64,000 nucleotides of DNA, taken from assembly GCA_937995515.1 (NCBI GenBank), contig CALKJZ010000009.1, forward strand, positions 1 through 64,000, read 5' to 3'. Under the pieces are notes generated by a model, which was given only the letters and a program-made list of their open reading frames with translations, had not been told where the DNA came from and ran no database searches. The stretch's first letter is position 1, and each line of letters starts with the position of its first letter. The translations under genes were made by a program, and so were the position numbers. Source of the DNA: an uncultured Sphingomonadaceae bacterium. GTDB taxonomy: Bacteria > Pseudomonadota > Alphaproteobacteria > Sphingomonadales > Sphingomonadaceae. Shown piece by piece: positions 1 to 9,260 of this stretch.

Positions 1-449
1 CCACGCGCTCGTCGATGTCGTCGGGCGGTCGCCTCGCCTTGTCCTGACGCCGGGCACCACCTCCAAGATCCGGGGCGCTGACCTGCCGGTGGCCGATGCT
101 GCCAGAATGAAGCGGAGGGTCGCCGACCGCGGGGTTGCCGCCAAAAGGCTGCGGGCAAGGCTCGAGGCGCAAGGCCCCATCCCCGCCATTCCCGGCCGAG
201 GGAGTCCCGCCATTCCCGGCCGAGGGAATCCGGTGATCCCCGGTTGCCTGCCGCCGCACGCACCCGATCCAGCATGACAAGCGCGGCTATAAAGACCGCC
301 GGCGCATCGAGGCGATGGTCTGCCGCCTCAGGGAGTTCCGACGCGTGGCCGCCCACTGCGACACGCTGGCTCGCAACGTTCTCTCCGCCGTGCGCTGCGC
401 CGCCGCCTGCGCCTTCTTCCCCTCGATGCGTCTGGGATGCGTCTGGGGC
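1..449 (+). mobile_element. Decayed IS5-family transposase remnant (C-terminal half)
   Basis: The frame from base 2 to about 277 reads HALVDVVGRSPRLVLTPG and then a degraded IPGR motif. The frame containing base 270 to about 415 reads DKRGYKDRRRIEAM, REFRRVAAHCDTLARN and LSAVRCAAA. Both stretches are recognisable as the end of an IS5-family DDE transposase, and the Glu of RRRIEAM would be the third acidic residue. The two parts lie in different frames, so at least one frameshift separates them near bases 240-265. A 24-bp duplication interrupts the IPGRRNR region. The stop codon of the transposase is not preserved and the right end abuts the 3' end of the zincin gene. The left part lies outside the window. 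The family identity is firm; the subgroup is not assigned and no terminal repeat was identified. Confidence 0.8.
182..229 (+). repeat. 24-bp in-frame tandem duplication inside the transposase remnant
   Basis: Two copies of a 24-bp unit beginning cccgccattcccggccgagg lie at 182-205 and 206-229 and differ at one base. The unit is eight codons long and doubles the PAIPGRG peptide, so it kept the local frame although the transposase is otherwise frameshifted just downstream. Confidence 0.8.
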
Positions 450-842
450 CTAGCGCAGCCCTTCCTCGATCGCCTCCATGTCCTCGTCGGACAGGCCGAA
501 ATGGTGTCCCACCTCGTGCACGATGAGGTGGCGGATGATGTGCTCGAGGCTGTCGTCACCGTGCGCCCATTCGTCGAGGATCGGGCGCCGGAACAGGCGG
601 ATGATCGCCGGCATGCGCAGCGTCGCCGCCTCCCCCTCGCTTCCCACCGGGTGCCCCTGGTAGAGTCCGAGGATGTCGAACGGGCTCTCGAGCCCCATGT
701 CCTCCATCATCCCGGCATCGGGAAAGTCGGTGACGACGAAGACGATCTCGGCGAGGAACCGGCGGAACGGCTCGGGAAGGCTCTCGGCGGCCTCGCGCGC
801 GAGCCTCTCGATATCCGCAAGCGTCGGGGCCATATGGGCCAT
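450..842 (-). CDS. Zincin-like metallopeptidase family protein
   Basis: A 130-residue cytoplasmic protein of the Zincin_1 family (minimal metallopeptidase-like domain). The active-site motif [11 protein letters not shown] is at residues 109-119, near the C-terminus, as is normal in this family. It supplies the two zinc-binding histidines, the catalytic Glu and the downstream Asp of an HExxHxxGxxD site. There is no signal peptide. Members are about 115-140 residues long; their substrate is unknown. It diverges from phhB with 29 bp between the two start codons, so the promoters must overlap. Its 3' end abuts the IS5 remnant, but the ORF is intact. The family call is firm; the function is not. 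Confidence 0.88.
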   Translation of the reverse strand: MAHMAPTLADIERLAREAAESLPEPFRRFLAEIVFVVTDFPDAGMMEDMGLESPFDILGLYQGHPVGSEGEAATLRMPAIIRLFRRPILDEWAHGDDSLEHIIRHLIVHEVGHHFGLSDEDMEAIEEGLR

Positions 843-871
843 GGTCGGTTGCGATAGCGGAGAGGTGCGCG

Positions 872-1159
872 ATGGTCGAGAAGCTGGACGAGGCCGAACG
901 GGTCGAGGCCCTGGCAGGCCTTCCCGGGTGGCGCCACGATGCCGGGCGCGACGGCATCACCCGCAGCTTCCAGTTCCGCGATTTCGTCGAGGCGTTCGGG
1001 TTCATGAGCCGGGTGGCGCTGCTCGCCGAGCGGGCCGACCATCACCCGGAATGGTCCAACGTCTACAACCGCGTGACGATCCTCCTCACCACGCACGACG
1101 CCGGCGGCCTCAGCGCGCGCGACATCGCGCTCGCGCGCGCGATCGACGCGCTCCTCTGA
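872..1159 (+). CDS. phhB: 4a-hydroxytetrahydrobiopterin dehydratase (pterin-4a-carbinolamine dehydratase)
   Basis: A 95-residue enzyme that dehydrates 4a-hydroxytetrahydrobiopterin during recycling of the pterin cofactor of aromatic amino acid hydroxylases. The catalytic HHPEW motif is at residues 57-61, followed by the conserved stretch [19 protein letters not shown], a textbook match over the full family length. A good ribosome binding site (GGAGAGG) sits about 6 bases before the ATG. No phenylalanine hydroxylase gene is near, so the partner enzyme is not evident here; many alphaproteobacteria carry this gene alone, where a role in molybdopterin-related processes has also been proposed. Confidence 0.93.
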   Translation: MVEKLDEAERVEALAGLPGWRHDAGRDGITRSFQFRDFVEAFGFMSRVALLAERADHHPEWSNVYNRVTILLTTHDAGGLSARDIALARAIDALL

Positions 1160-1166
1160 TGCGCCC

Positions 1167-1208
1167 GATGCGCTGCGGATGATGCGCTGCGGATGATGCG
1201 CCGCGGAT
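1167..1208. repeat. 14-bp tandem repeat, three copies
   Basis: The unit gatgcgctgcggat occurs at 1167-1180 and 1181-1194, with a one-base variant at 1195-1208 and a partial fourth copy after it. It begins just after the phhB stop codon, in non-coding DNA. The unit length is not a multiple of three, and no hairpin or terminator is evident. Confidence 0.75.
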
Positions 1209-1394
1209 GATGCGCCGTGCGCGCCCGATGCGCCCTCGCTCTGCGCGCGCACCTGCAGACCCGCCTTCGATCCCTTGCGGGAGCGCGGCCACCATGATGG
1301 GCTCCGGGCGCCCAGAGCCCCCGCCGCCCCGGCTGCTGCCCTCCCGCCTCCCTCTCCCCGCCTCCGTCTGCCCGCCCCCGGGCGCGCAAACCCC

Positions 1395-1422
1395 TTGTCA
1401 GCTGCGGCGAACACGCTAAGTG
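1395..1422 (+). promoter_or_regulatory. Candidate sigma70-type promoter of the DUF4136 lipoprotein gene
   Basis: TTGTCA at 1395-1400, a 16-base spacer and TAAGTG at 1417-1422. The predicted transcript start is about 18 bases before the ATG at 1447, leaving room for the GAGGGAT ribosome binding site. The -35 is good and the -10 weak, but the -10 resembles those of several other genes in the window. Confidence 0.4.
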
Positions 1423-1446
1423 GGGCGGCTCCTTGAGGGATCTGAC

Positions 1447-1962
1447 ATGATGGGCGCGAAAATCCTTGCCGCTGCGGGCGTTGCACTCATGATCGGGCTT
1501 TCGGGCTGCGCCTCCGGCCCCACGGCCGATGTGTCGCGCTTCCACTCGAACCAGCCCATATCGCGTGGCACCCTCTTTCTCGAGGCGGCCGACCCGTCGG
1601 TCGCCGGAAGCCTCGAGGCGCGCACCCACGGCGAGACGGTCGCAGTCGAGATGCGGCGCCTCGGCTACCAGACCGTGAACAGCCGAGACCAGGCGCAGTT
1701 CATCGCGACCGTCGGCGTTACCCAGCAGGATCTCGAGATTCCCTCCGGCCGGCGCGGCACCACCCCAAAGCGGACCATCACGCTCAACGTGCGCATCAGC
1801 ACCGCCGAGACCGGCACCGCCGTGTGGGAGGGCCGCGCGTCGCAGACCGTCTCGCCCGGCTCGCGCGAGGCCGACCTCACCTACGCCATTCCGGCGCTGG
1901 CGAGCGTGCTGTTCCGCGACTTCCCCGGTATCCCCGGCGTCACCCAGCAGGTGCGAATCTAG
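1447..1962 (+). CDS. DUF4136 domain lipoprotein
   Basis: A 171-residue predicted lipoprotein. The start at 1447 (ATGATG) follows the ribosome binding site GAGGGATCTGAC. It gives a short lipoprotein signal with lipobox LSGC around residues 20-23, so the mature protein should be lipidated at that Cys. The rest fits the DUF4136 family: an N-terminal VSRFHSNQP stretch, a central region aligning with ETVAVEMRRLGYQ, and a C-terminal LFRDFPGIPG. The function of DUF4136 is unknown; members are usually outer-membrane lipoproteins of 170-200 residues. A paralogue with the same landmarks ([17 protein letters not shown]) lies at 26644-27237. It is flanked by long non-coding DNA and appears monocistronic. 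Confidence 0.82.
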   Translation: MMGAKILAAAGVALMIGLSGCASGPTADVSRFHSNQPISRGTLFLEAADPSVAGSLEARTHGETVAVEMRRLGYQTVNSRDQAQFIATVGVTQQDLEIPSGRRGTTPKRTITLNVRISTAETGTAVWEGRASQTVSPGSREADLTYAIPALASVLFRDFPGIPGVTQQVRI

Positions 1963-2421
1963 CCGTGTGGCCACGCCCCCGCCCGGCCACGGGAGGCTGG
2001 GCAGGGCTTTCAGGCAGGCAGAGCGGGCAGGGCGCGGCCAGCGGGTGCCGCCCGCCCGCGGGCAGAGCGCGGCGCCGGCCCTCGCTCGGAGCGGCTGCAG
2101 GAAGGTGCGGCCAGGGCCGCAGGGCCTTCCCAGGCCGAACAGCCTGCACCTGCACGGAGAGGCTCCGGCCGGTTCCCAGACGCAGGTGCCGCCTGTCCGG
2201 AACCGCCTGTCCGGCAACGGTTGTCGCCCCTTCGGAAAACCTCTTTGGAAAATGGGGCCGACGACGGCCGCAAGGACACAAGGCCCGGCTGCCGTTCGTG
2301 CCGCGGGCGTGCGGGCCCCCGTCTCATCACCTCATCATCACCGCCCGCGCGCCCGGCAACGGCCGGGGTACCTCGAGGCTCGGCCTCGTGCCGTGCCGGC
2401 GCTGCGAACCGGCGCGCGGCG
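1963..2421. other. 459-bp non-coding interval
   Basis: GC-rich DNA between the convergent DUF4136 and acyl-CoA ligase genes. No ORF with coding character, tRNA or convincing terminator was found. It holds a 14-bp direct repeat (ccgcctgtccggaa at 2189-2202 and a one-base variant at 2203-2216) and a small perfect stem (cgaggc/gcctcg at 2374-2388), which could end the ligase transcript but lacks a T tract. Confidence 0.6.
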
Positions 2422-4080
<1,659 letters not shown>

Positions 4081-4104
4081 GTGGTCCTCCTCTTCCCGCA
4101 ACCG

Positions 4105-4133
4105 GTCATAGCCAAGGACGCCCGGACGCGCAA
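4105..4133 (-). promoter_or_regulatory. Candidate promoter of the acyl-CoA ligase gene
   Basis: On the minus strand TTGCGC (4133-4128), a 17-base spacer and TATGAC (4110-4105), ending 24 bases before the chosen start codon. The position agrees with a short leader containing the strong GAGGAGG ribosome binding site. Confidence 0.4.
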
Positions 4134-4220
4134 AGCCGGTTGACGAACGGACCGGGAAGTGGAACATTTGAAGAACAAAAGGCGATTCGGCGCGGTAGAC
4201 GTGTTTCGCACTCCGACGCG

Positions 4221-4305
4221 CAACGACATCGGGTCGGCAACGACATCGGGTCGGCAACGACATCGGGTCAGCAACGGTTCCGGGTCGGCAGCGGGTTCGG
4301 GTCGG
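4221..4305. repeat. 17-bp tandem repeat, five copies with decay
   Basis: Unit caacgacatcgggtcgg at 4221-4237 and 4238-4254, a near-perfect copy at 4255-4271 and two diverged copies at 4272-4288 and 4289-4305. The copies are head-to-tail without spacers, so this is not CRISPR. Because 17 is not a multiple of three, the array does not encode a periodic peptide. It ends 29 bases before a possible small membrane protein gene. Confidence 0.85.
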
Positions 4306-4334
4306 CAGCGGCAGTCGAGCAGAAAGGGTGAGAG

Positions 4335-4454
4335 ATGTTCGGAGCGATCGGAAGCGCCATTCTCGTGGCCCTGCTCGTAGGCATGCTCGTGCAGCAGCGC
4401 GCAGCCCTTTCCGCCGCGCTGGGGGCCGGAGCGCCGGAGGGGTGGAGGCGCTGA
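4335..4454 (+). CDS. Possible 39-residue single-pass membrane peptide
   Basis: ATG at 4335 follows a reasonable ribosome binding site (AAAGGGTGAGAG) and opens a 39-codon frame ending in TGA at 4452-4454. The product starts MFGAIGSAILVALLVGMLVQ: a hydrophobic helix of about 17 residues, then a short polar tail ending PEGWRR. Length, single helix and placement resemble the small membrane proteins that are often missed in annotation. There is no homologue that I recognise, and the frame could be chance in GC-rich DNA. It lies alone in a 629-bp gap, directly after the 17-bp repeat array. Confidence 0.35.
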   Translation: MFGAIGSAILVALLVGMLVQQRAALSAALGAGAPEGWRR

Positions 4455-4709
4455 GGCGGAAGCCGCAGCCCGGCCGGCTCCCTCTACGGGCGCCAGCCGT
4501 GGCCCGACCGCACCGAAGGCGGCGCCGGCAGGCCCCAGGCTCCGGGACGCGGCCGGAGGCTCGCCATTGCCCCTGAAGGGCAAGGCGGGCACCGCTGGAG
4601 CCTCCCCGCCGCTGGAGCCGAACGTCTCCCGGTCACGGCCGGTCACGAAAAGGGCCGGAGCGCGGGCGGTGGCCGGCTGAGGATCTGGCGGGCCCAGGGT
4701 CTCGCGGGC

Positions 4710-5684
4710 TCAGGCGGCCGGCCGGCCCGAGCGCATCGGCTCCCGAGCGCCTTGGGTGGCCGCAGCACCGGGCATTCCGGGCTGGCTGCCGGGCGCGGGC
4801 AACGCGCGTTCGGCCGTGCGCAGCCGCGCATAGCGCAAGACGGCAAACGGCATGGCCGCCACATAGGCAAGCGCAAGAGCGACCAGCGTCGCCCATGGGG
4901 CGGTCGCCAGCGCGGCTGCAAACACGCCCACGAGCGCGAGGGCGATCAGCCGGTGGCGTCGCGGCACGCTGAGCCATTTCCACCCCCAGGTGGGCAGGGC
5001 CGAGACCATCGCGAGGCCGGCAAGCCCGGTGGTGAGCGCAACCGCGGATGCGCGCACTTCGGGGCTGAGCCCGAAGCTGTGCTCGAGCGCCAGCACGAGG
5101 AACAGCGGCGAGAGCGCAAGCCCGGCCCCGGCAGGCGCCGGAACGCCGGTCAGGAAGCCATGGCGCCTGAGCGGCGCATCCTCAAGATCGAGCGAGGCGT
5201 TGAAGCGCGCAAGGCGCAGGGCGCAGCACATGGCGAAGAAGAGCGCGACCATCCAGCCGCCGCGCCCCAGATCCTGCAGCGACCAGAGGAAGAGGATGAG
5301 CGCCGGCGCGATCCCGAAGGCGGTGACGTCCGACAGGCTGTCGAGCTCCGCCCCGAACCGGCTCGTACCCTTCAGCAGCCGGGCGACCCGGCCGTCGATC
5401 CCGTCGAGGATGGCCGCAATCACCACAGCGGCTGCCGCCTTCTCGAAATCGCCGCCGATGGCAAAGCGCACCCCGGTCAGCCCTGCGCACAGCGCAAGCA
5501 CCGTGATGGCATTGGGAATGAGCGCGCGCAGCGGAATGGGCGGCGAAGCCGCAGGCGCGGCCCACCCCGCCGGGGTGCGCGCCGAGGGGCTGCCGCCTGC
5601 CGCATCGAGCAGGCCGTCGGGCGCGTCGGCCGCCTCCGGCGCCGGTCGGTCGGGGGAACCGGGATGCGTGGCGCGGTCGGTCAC
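4710..5684 (-). CDS. pssA: CDP-diacylglycerol--serine O-phosphatidyltransferase
   Basis: A 324-residue integral membrane enzyme that joins CDP-diacylglycerol and serine to make phosphatidylserine, the precursor used by the adjacent psd product. The CDP-alcohol phosphatidyltransferase signature is complete: D97-G98, A101-R102, G111, D115 and D119 in DGRVARLLKGTSRFGAELD plus the following SLSD. It is followed by the conserved LARFNASLD block and several hydrophobic segments. The first 50 residues are Pro/Ala-rich and not part of the fold. The start overlaps the psd stop by 4 bases (ATGA), so the two genes are translationally coupled as a psd-pssA operon on the minus strand. Confidence 0.93.
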   Translation of the reverse strand: MTDRATHPGSPDRPAPEAADAPDGLLDAAGGSPSARTPAGWAAPAASPPIPLRALIPNAITVLALCAGLTGVRFAIGGDFEKAAAAVVIAAILDGIDGRVARLLKGTSRFGAELDSLSDVTAFGIAPALILFLWSLQDLGRGGWMVALFFAMCCALRLARFNASLDLEDAPLRRHGFLTGVPAPAGAGLALSPLFLVLALEHSFGLSPEVRASAVALTTGLAGLAMVSALPTWGWKWLSVPRRHRLIALALVGVFAAALATAPWATLVALALAYVAAMPFAVLRYARLRTAERALPAPGSQPGMPGAAATQGAREPMRSGRPAA

Positions 5685-6448
5685 TGCCGCGCTCCGACCT
5701 CGACCGGCTCCGCGCCGCGCCGCGCGATGATCGTCTCGCCGCCAATGGCGCGCTGGCCCTTGCCCACCTGCAGCACGAACCCGGGCGGGAGATAGAGATC
5801 CGTGCGGCTGCCGAAGCGGATGAGGCCAAAGCGTTCGCCGGCCGCAACCGTTTCGCCCTCCTCAACGAAGGTGAGGATCCGCCGCGCCACCAGGCCTGCG
5901 ATCTGCACCACGCCCACGCGCGTGCCGTCGGCCATCTCGATCACGAGGTTCTGCCGCTCATTGTCCTCGCTCGCCTTGTCAAGGCTGGCGTTCAGGAACT
6001 TGCCCTCGACATAGGCGAGCCTCGTCACCCGCCCGGCAACCGGCGCACGGTTGATGTGGACATCGAACACCGAGAGGAAGATCGAGACCCTGATCGCCGT
6101 GCGGCCGGGAAGTCCGCCCTCGCCGGCAAGCTGGGGCGGGATCGGCACGTCCTCGATCTGGGCCACAAGCCCGTCGGCGGGCGCAACAAGCAGGCCGTCG
6201 CCCTGGGGCGTCGCCCGTGCCGGGTCGCGGAAGAACAGGAAGGAAAACGCCGTCAGCGCCACCAGCGGCCAGGCGAGGATCGTCCAGCCGATCGCGAAGG
6301 CAAGGACTGCACCGAGCCCGAACAGGGCGCCAAAGCGCAGGCCCTCCGGGTGGATGGCGGGCCATTGCCACGCCGCCGGCGGTGCGGCGGCCGGGCGCTC
6401 TGCGGCCTGCCCCGGCTCCGGGGGCTCCAGGGGTTGCATCCGGTGCAT
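5681..6448 (-). CDS. psd: Phosphatidylserine decarboxylase proenzyme
   Basis: A 255-residue short-form (bacterial type II) phosphatidylserine decarboxylase that makes phosphatidylethanolamine at the inner membrane. The self-cleavage Gly-Ser that generates the pyruvoyl cofactor is at about residues 213-214 in LIRFGSRTDL. Conserved segments FFRDPAR, ADGLVAQIE, ISIFLSVFDVHINR-like and GERFGLIRFG are visible, with a hydrophobic segment near residues 40-70. The frame is open to 6511, but family similarity begins near the ATGs at 6448 and 6439. 6448 is preferred because a possible -10 element lies 6 bases upstream. It overlaps pssA by 4 bases and diverges from the heme A synthase gene. Confidence 0.92.
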   Translation of the reverse strand: MHRMQPLEPPEPGQAAERPAAAPPAAWQWPAIHPEGLRFGALFGLGAVLAFAIGWTILAWPLVALTAFSFLFFRDPARATPQGDGLLVAPADGLVAQIEDVPIPPQLAGEGGLPGRTAIRVSIFLSVFDVHINRAPVAGRVTRLAYVEGKFLNASLDKASEDNERQNLVIEMADGTRVGVVQIAGLVARRILTFVEEGETVAAGERFGLIRFGSRTDLYLPPGFVLQVGKGQRAIGGETIIARRGAEPVEVGARQ

Positions 6449-6454
6449 GCGGCC

Positions 6455-6482
6455 GATGTAGCGGCTTGTCACACAATTGGAA
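6455..6482 (-). promoter_or_regulatory. Weak candidate promoter of psd-pssA, predicting a leaderless mRNA
   Basis: On the minus strand TTCCAA (6482-6477), a 16-base spacer and TACATC (6460-6455). The -10 ends 6 bases before the ATG at 6448, which has no ribosome binding site, so transcription would begin at or next to the start codon. Confidence 0.3.
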
Positions 6483-6607
6483 CGGTGGATGGAACGGTGG
6501 AATGGCCGCACGCCGACACGGCCGGCACCGGGGCCCGGGGCTTGCCGGGCCGGCGGTGCGGCGCAGCGCCTCTATCGGTCGGCGCCTGGTGCGGCTATTC
6601 CCGAGCC

Positions 6608-7699
6608 ATGGCATCATCGGCGGCCACATGCAGCACGCAGACGCCCCGGTCGGCCGCACCCGGGCTGCGGCCGCGCGCGCTCGCGCGCTGGCTGTTTGGC
6701 GTTGCAGGCCTTGTGCTCCTGATGGTGATTGTCGGCGGCATCACGCGGCTGACCGAGTCCGGCCTTTCGATCACCGAATGGAAACCGGTCACCGGCGCGC
6801 TTCCGCCGCTTTCCGATGCGGCGTGGCAGGCCGAGTTCGACAAGTATCGGACGACCGTCCAGTATCAAGCCCTGAACCGCGGCATGAGCCTTGCCGACTT
6901 CCAGGTCATCTATTTCTGGGAATGGGCGCACCGCCTGCTCGGGCGGATGGTCGGCCTTGCCTATGCGCTGCCGCTGGCGTGGTTCGCATGGCGCCGCGTC
7001 ATTCCCGCAGGTTATGGCCCGCGCCTTGTCGCCCTGCTCGCGCTCGGCGGGCTGCAGGGCGCGATCGGCTGGTGGATGGTGCAGTCGGGGCTGTGGTCGG
7101 GGGTTGCCGTCAGCCACCTGCGCCTTGCCGTGCACCTGCTTCTTGCGCTCACCATCCTTGCCGGGCTGGTGTGGACGGCGCTCGATCTCCTGGCGCTCGA
7201 CCGCCGCAGGGACTCGCGGCCGGCGCGGCTGCGGCCGCTTTCGATCGTGGCCGGCACCCTGCTGTTCGTGCAGCTGCTGCTTGGAGCGCTCGTCGCCGGG
7301 CTGCGCGCCGGCCATGCCGCACGAGACTGGCCGCTCATGAACGGCCGCTTCTTTCCCGAAGGCGTGGCGGCGCACGGGAGCTGGCTTGCCACCCTCACCG
7401 GCGACCCCTTCCTCACCCATTTCCTGCATCGGTGGTGGGCGTTTGTGGCCGCAGCCGGGCTCGTGGTGCTGGCAGCCGCCGTCGTGCGGCGCGGGGCGGC
7501 CGCCGGGGGTGGCAGGGCCGCGCTCGCGCTCGTCGGCCTCGTCGGCGCCCAGATCCTGCTCGGAATCCTGACGGTTGTCTCGGGCGTCGAGCTCTGGCTT
7601 GCGGTTGCGCACCAGGGCGTTGGCGCAGCGCTGGTGGCTGCAGCCGCCTGGAACGCGCATGTGCTGGGCCTGCCCCGTGCCGCGGTCGACCGGCCATGA
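6608..7699 (+). CDS. ctaA: Heme A synthase (COX15/CtaA)
   Basis: A 363-residue polytopic membrane protein that oxidises the C8 methyl of heme O to the formyl group of heme A for cytochrome aa3 oxidases. Characteristic segments are GGITRLTESGLSITEWKP, then FQVIYFWEWAHRLLGRMVGL with the first heme-ligand His, SHLRLAVHLLLALTI, FLTHFLHRWWAF and LAVAHQGVGA, giving the expected paired histidines over about eight helices. ATG at 6608 is the first start giving the usual N-terminus; no strong ribosome binding site is seen. Its stop overlaps the DUF2237 start (ATGA), so the two are co-translated. Confidence 0.92.
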   Translation: MASSAATCSTQTPRSAAPGLRPRALARWLFGVAGLVLLMVIVGGITRLTESGLSITEWKPVTGALPPLSDAAWQAEFDKYRTTVQYQALNRGMSLADFQVIYFWEWAHRLLGRMVGLAYALPLAWFAWRRVIPAGYGPRLVALLALGGLQGAIGWWMVQSGLWSGVAVSHLRLAVHLLLALTILAGLVWTALDLLALDRRRDSRPARLRPLSIVAGTLLFVQLLLGALVAGLRAGHAARDWPLMNGRFFPEGVAAHGSWLATLTGDPFLTHFLHRWWAFVAAAGLVVLAAAVVRRGAAAGGGRAALALVGLVGAQILLGILTVVSGVELWLAVAHQGVGAALVAAAAWNAHVLGLPRAAVDRP

Positions 7700-8076
7700 G
7701 CCGCCAGGCCAATGTGCTGGGCGGGCCGCTTGCGCCCTGCTCGCTCGACCCGCTGACCGGCTGGCTGCGCGACGGCTGCTGCACGGCGGCCGAGGGCGAC
7801 CGGGGCGCGCACCACCTGTGCGCCGTGATGACCGGGGAGTTCCTCGCCTTCAGCCTGCGCCAGGGCAACGACCTTGTGACACCCCGCCCGGACCTTGGCT
7901 TTCCGGGCCTGAAGCCGGGCGATCGGTGGTGCCTGTGCACGCTGCGCTGGGAAGAGGCCCGCCGCCACGGCTTTGCACCGCCCGTGGTGCTGGAGGCGAC
8001 CAACAGCCGGGTGCTGGAGCAGGTGGCGCTCGGCCACCTGCAGGCCCACGCCTTCGACCCGGCTGCTCCGGTATGA
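7696..8076 (+). CDS. DUF2237 family protein
   Basis: A 126-residue soluble protein matching DUF2237 over its full length, beginning with NVLGGPLAPCSLDPLTGW and containing RDGCC, HHLCAVMTGEFLAFS, GNDL, FPGLKPGDRWCLC and an ANSRVLEQ-like TNSRVLEQV stretch. Several Cys are conserved in the family, which suggests metal or redox chemistry, but no function is established. It overlaps ctaA by 4 bases, so it should be made together with heme A synthase. Confidence 0.88.
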   Translation: MSRQANVLGGPLAPCSLDPLTGWLRDGCCTAAEGDRGAHHLCAVMTGEFLAFSLRQGNDLVTPRPDLGFPGLKPGDRWCLCTLRWEEARRHGFAPPVVLEATNSRVLEQVALGHLQAHAFDPAAPV

Positions 8077-8107
8077 TGTTACCTCATCGTTTTCCCTTGC
8101 TGTTTCC

Positions 8108-8113
8108 TTGACT
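8108..8113 (+). promoter_or_regulatory. Possible -35 element of the L13-S9 operon
   Basis: TTGACTTTG at 8108 in the 86-bp gap before rplM matches the -35 used before rpmJ (TTGACTTTC). No convincing -10 is found 16-18 bases downstream, so only the -35 is claimed. A short GGTT/AACC inverted repeat at about 8122-8136 could contribute leader structure. Confidence 0.25.
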
Positions 8114-8162
8114 TTGGAGCCGGTTTCGCGCAACCGCGCGGCTTCCCATCTGGAGCAAGACG

Positions 8163-8636
8163 ATGTTGACCCGTAGCACTGCCTCGGCAAGGCCTGCCGA
8201 GGTCGAGAAGAAATGGATCCTGATCGATGCCGACGGCCTGGTGGTGGGCCGGCTCGCGTCGATCGTTGCCAACCGCCTGCGCGGCAAGCACAAGCCCAAC
8301 TACACCCCGCACGTTGATTGCGGCGACAATGTGATCATCATCAATGCCGAGAAGGTGCGCTTCACCGGCAACAAGGCCACGCAGAAGGTCTATTATCGCC
8401 ACACCGGCTATCCGGGCGGGATCAAGGAAGCGCGCGCAGACAAGGTGCTCGAGGGCCGCTTCCCCGAGCGGGTGATCGAAAAGGCCGTCGAGCGGATGAT
8501 TCCGCGCGGGCCGCTCGGCCGGCGGCAGATGCGCAACCTGCGTGTGTTCCGCGGCAGCAGCCACCCGCACGAGGCGCAGAAGCCCGAGATCCTCGACGTG
8601 GCGGCCATGAACCGCAAGAACAAGGTGAGCAACTGA
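8163..8636 (+). CDS. rplM: 50S ribosomal protein L13
   Basis: A 157-residue L13. Family landmarks run in order: [67 protein letters not shown] and a C-terminal [15 protein letters not shown] ribosome binding site lies about 8 bases before the ATG. It is the first gene of the usual L13-S9 pair; one base separates it from rpsI. Confidence 0.97.
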   Translation: MLTRSTASARPAEVEKKWILIDADGLVVGRLASIVANRLRGKHKPNYTPHVDCGDNVIIINAEKVRFTGNKATQKVYYRHTGYPGGIKEARADKVLEGRFPERVIEKAVERMIPRGPLGRRQMRNLRVFRGSSHPHEAQKPEILDVAAMNRKNKVSN

Positions 8637-8637
8637 G

Positions 8638-9162
8638 ATGAGCGAGTCGCACACGCCCGAACCGCAGGCAGGAGACGCCAGGACGCCCCACGGTCTCGAT
8701 GCGCTGGCAGGCCTCGCCGGGGAGCAGACGCCCGATGCCGCCCCGGTGCCGCTGCGTCCGCAGCAGATCGACAGGCTCGGCCGCGCCTATGCAACCGGCC
8801 GGCGCAAGGATGCGGTGGCACGGGTGTGGCTGAAGCCGGGCACGGGCCAGATCACTGTCAACGGCCGCGACCAGACCTCCTATTTCGCGCGTGCGACGCT
8901 CCGGCTCATCATCAACCAGCCGTTCGACGTGGCCGAACGCCAGGGCCAGTATGATGTCGTTGCAACCGTGACCGGTGGCGGGCTTTCTGGCCAGGCCGGC
9001 GCAGTCAAGCACGGGATTGCCCAGGCGCTCACCCGCTACGAGCCAGCGCTGCGGCCGGTGGTGAAGAAGGCCGGCTTCCTCACGCGCGACAGCCGCACGG
9101 TCGAGCGCAAGAAATACGGCAAGGCCAAGGCGCGGCGCAGTTTCCAGTTCTCGAAGCGCTAG
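8638..9162 (+). CDS. rpsI: 30S ribosomal protein S9
   Basis: A 174-residue S9. The conserved core starts near residue 43 ([20 protein letters not shown]), contains [14 protein letters not shown], and ends in the invariant SKR tail (QFSKR). The first 40 or so residues are an acidic, Pro-rich extension relative to the 130-residue Escherichia coli protein, as in many alphaproteobacteria. It follows rplM by one base. A GC-only hairpin lies at about 9176-9203, after the stop, but without a T tract. Confidence 0.97.
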   Translation: MSESHTPEPQAGDARTPHGLDALAGLAGEQTPDAAPVPLRPQQIDRLGRAYATGRRKDAVARVWLKPGTGQITVNGRDQTSYFARATLRLIINQPFDVAERQGQYDVVATVTGGGLSGQAGAVKHGIAQALTRYEPALRPVVKKAGFLTRDSRTVERKKYGKAKARRSFQFSKR

Positions 9163-9260
9163 GCCGCCAAGCCTGCCGCGGCCGCCGCACCCGGCCGCCG
9201 CGGGGCGGTGCACCGGCTGCGACCTTGCCTCGCCGGGTGGCGGCCCTACATGCAACGGGC

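Noticed and set aside
1963-2421. tRNA or small RNA gene in the 459-bp gap
   Set aside because: No T-loop-like GGTTCRA motif, cloverleaf pairing or promoter-terminator pair was found.
4221-4305. Repeat array considered as CRISPR
   Set aside because: Copies are contiguous 17-bp units without spacers, and no cas gene is present.
8077-8162. L13 autoregulatory leader RNA before rplM
   Set aside because: Only a 4-bp GGTT/AACC inverted repeat is visible in an 86-bp gap; it does not resemble the described L13 leaders closely enough.
9163-9260. GC hairpin after rpsI as a Rho-independent terminator
   Set aside because: The stem at about 9176-9203 is imperfect and followed by G-rich, not T-rich, sequence; mentioned only in the rpsI entry.
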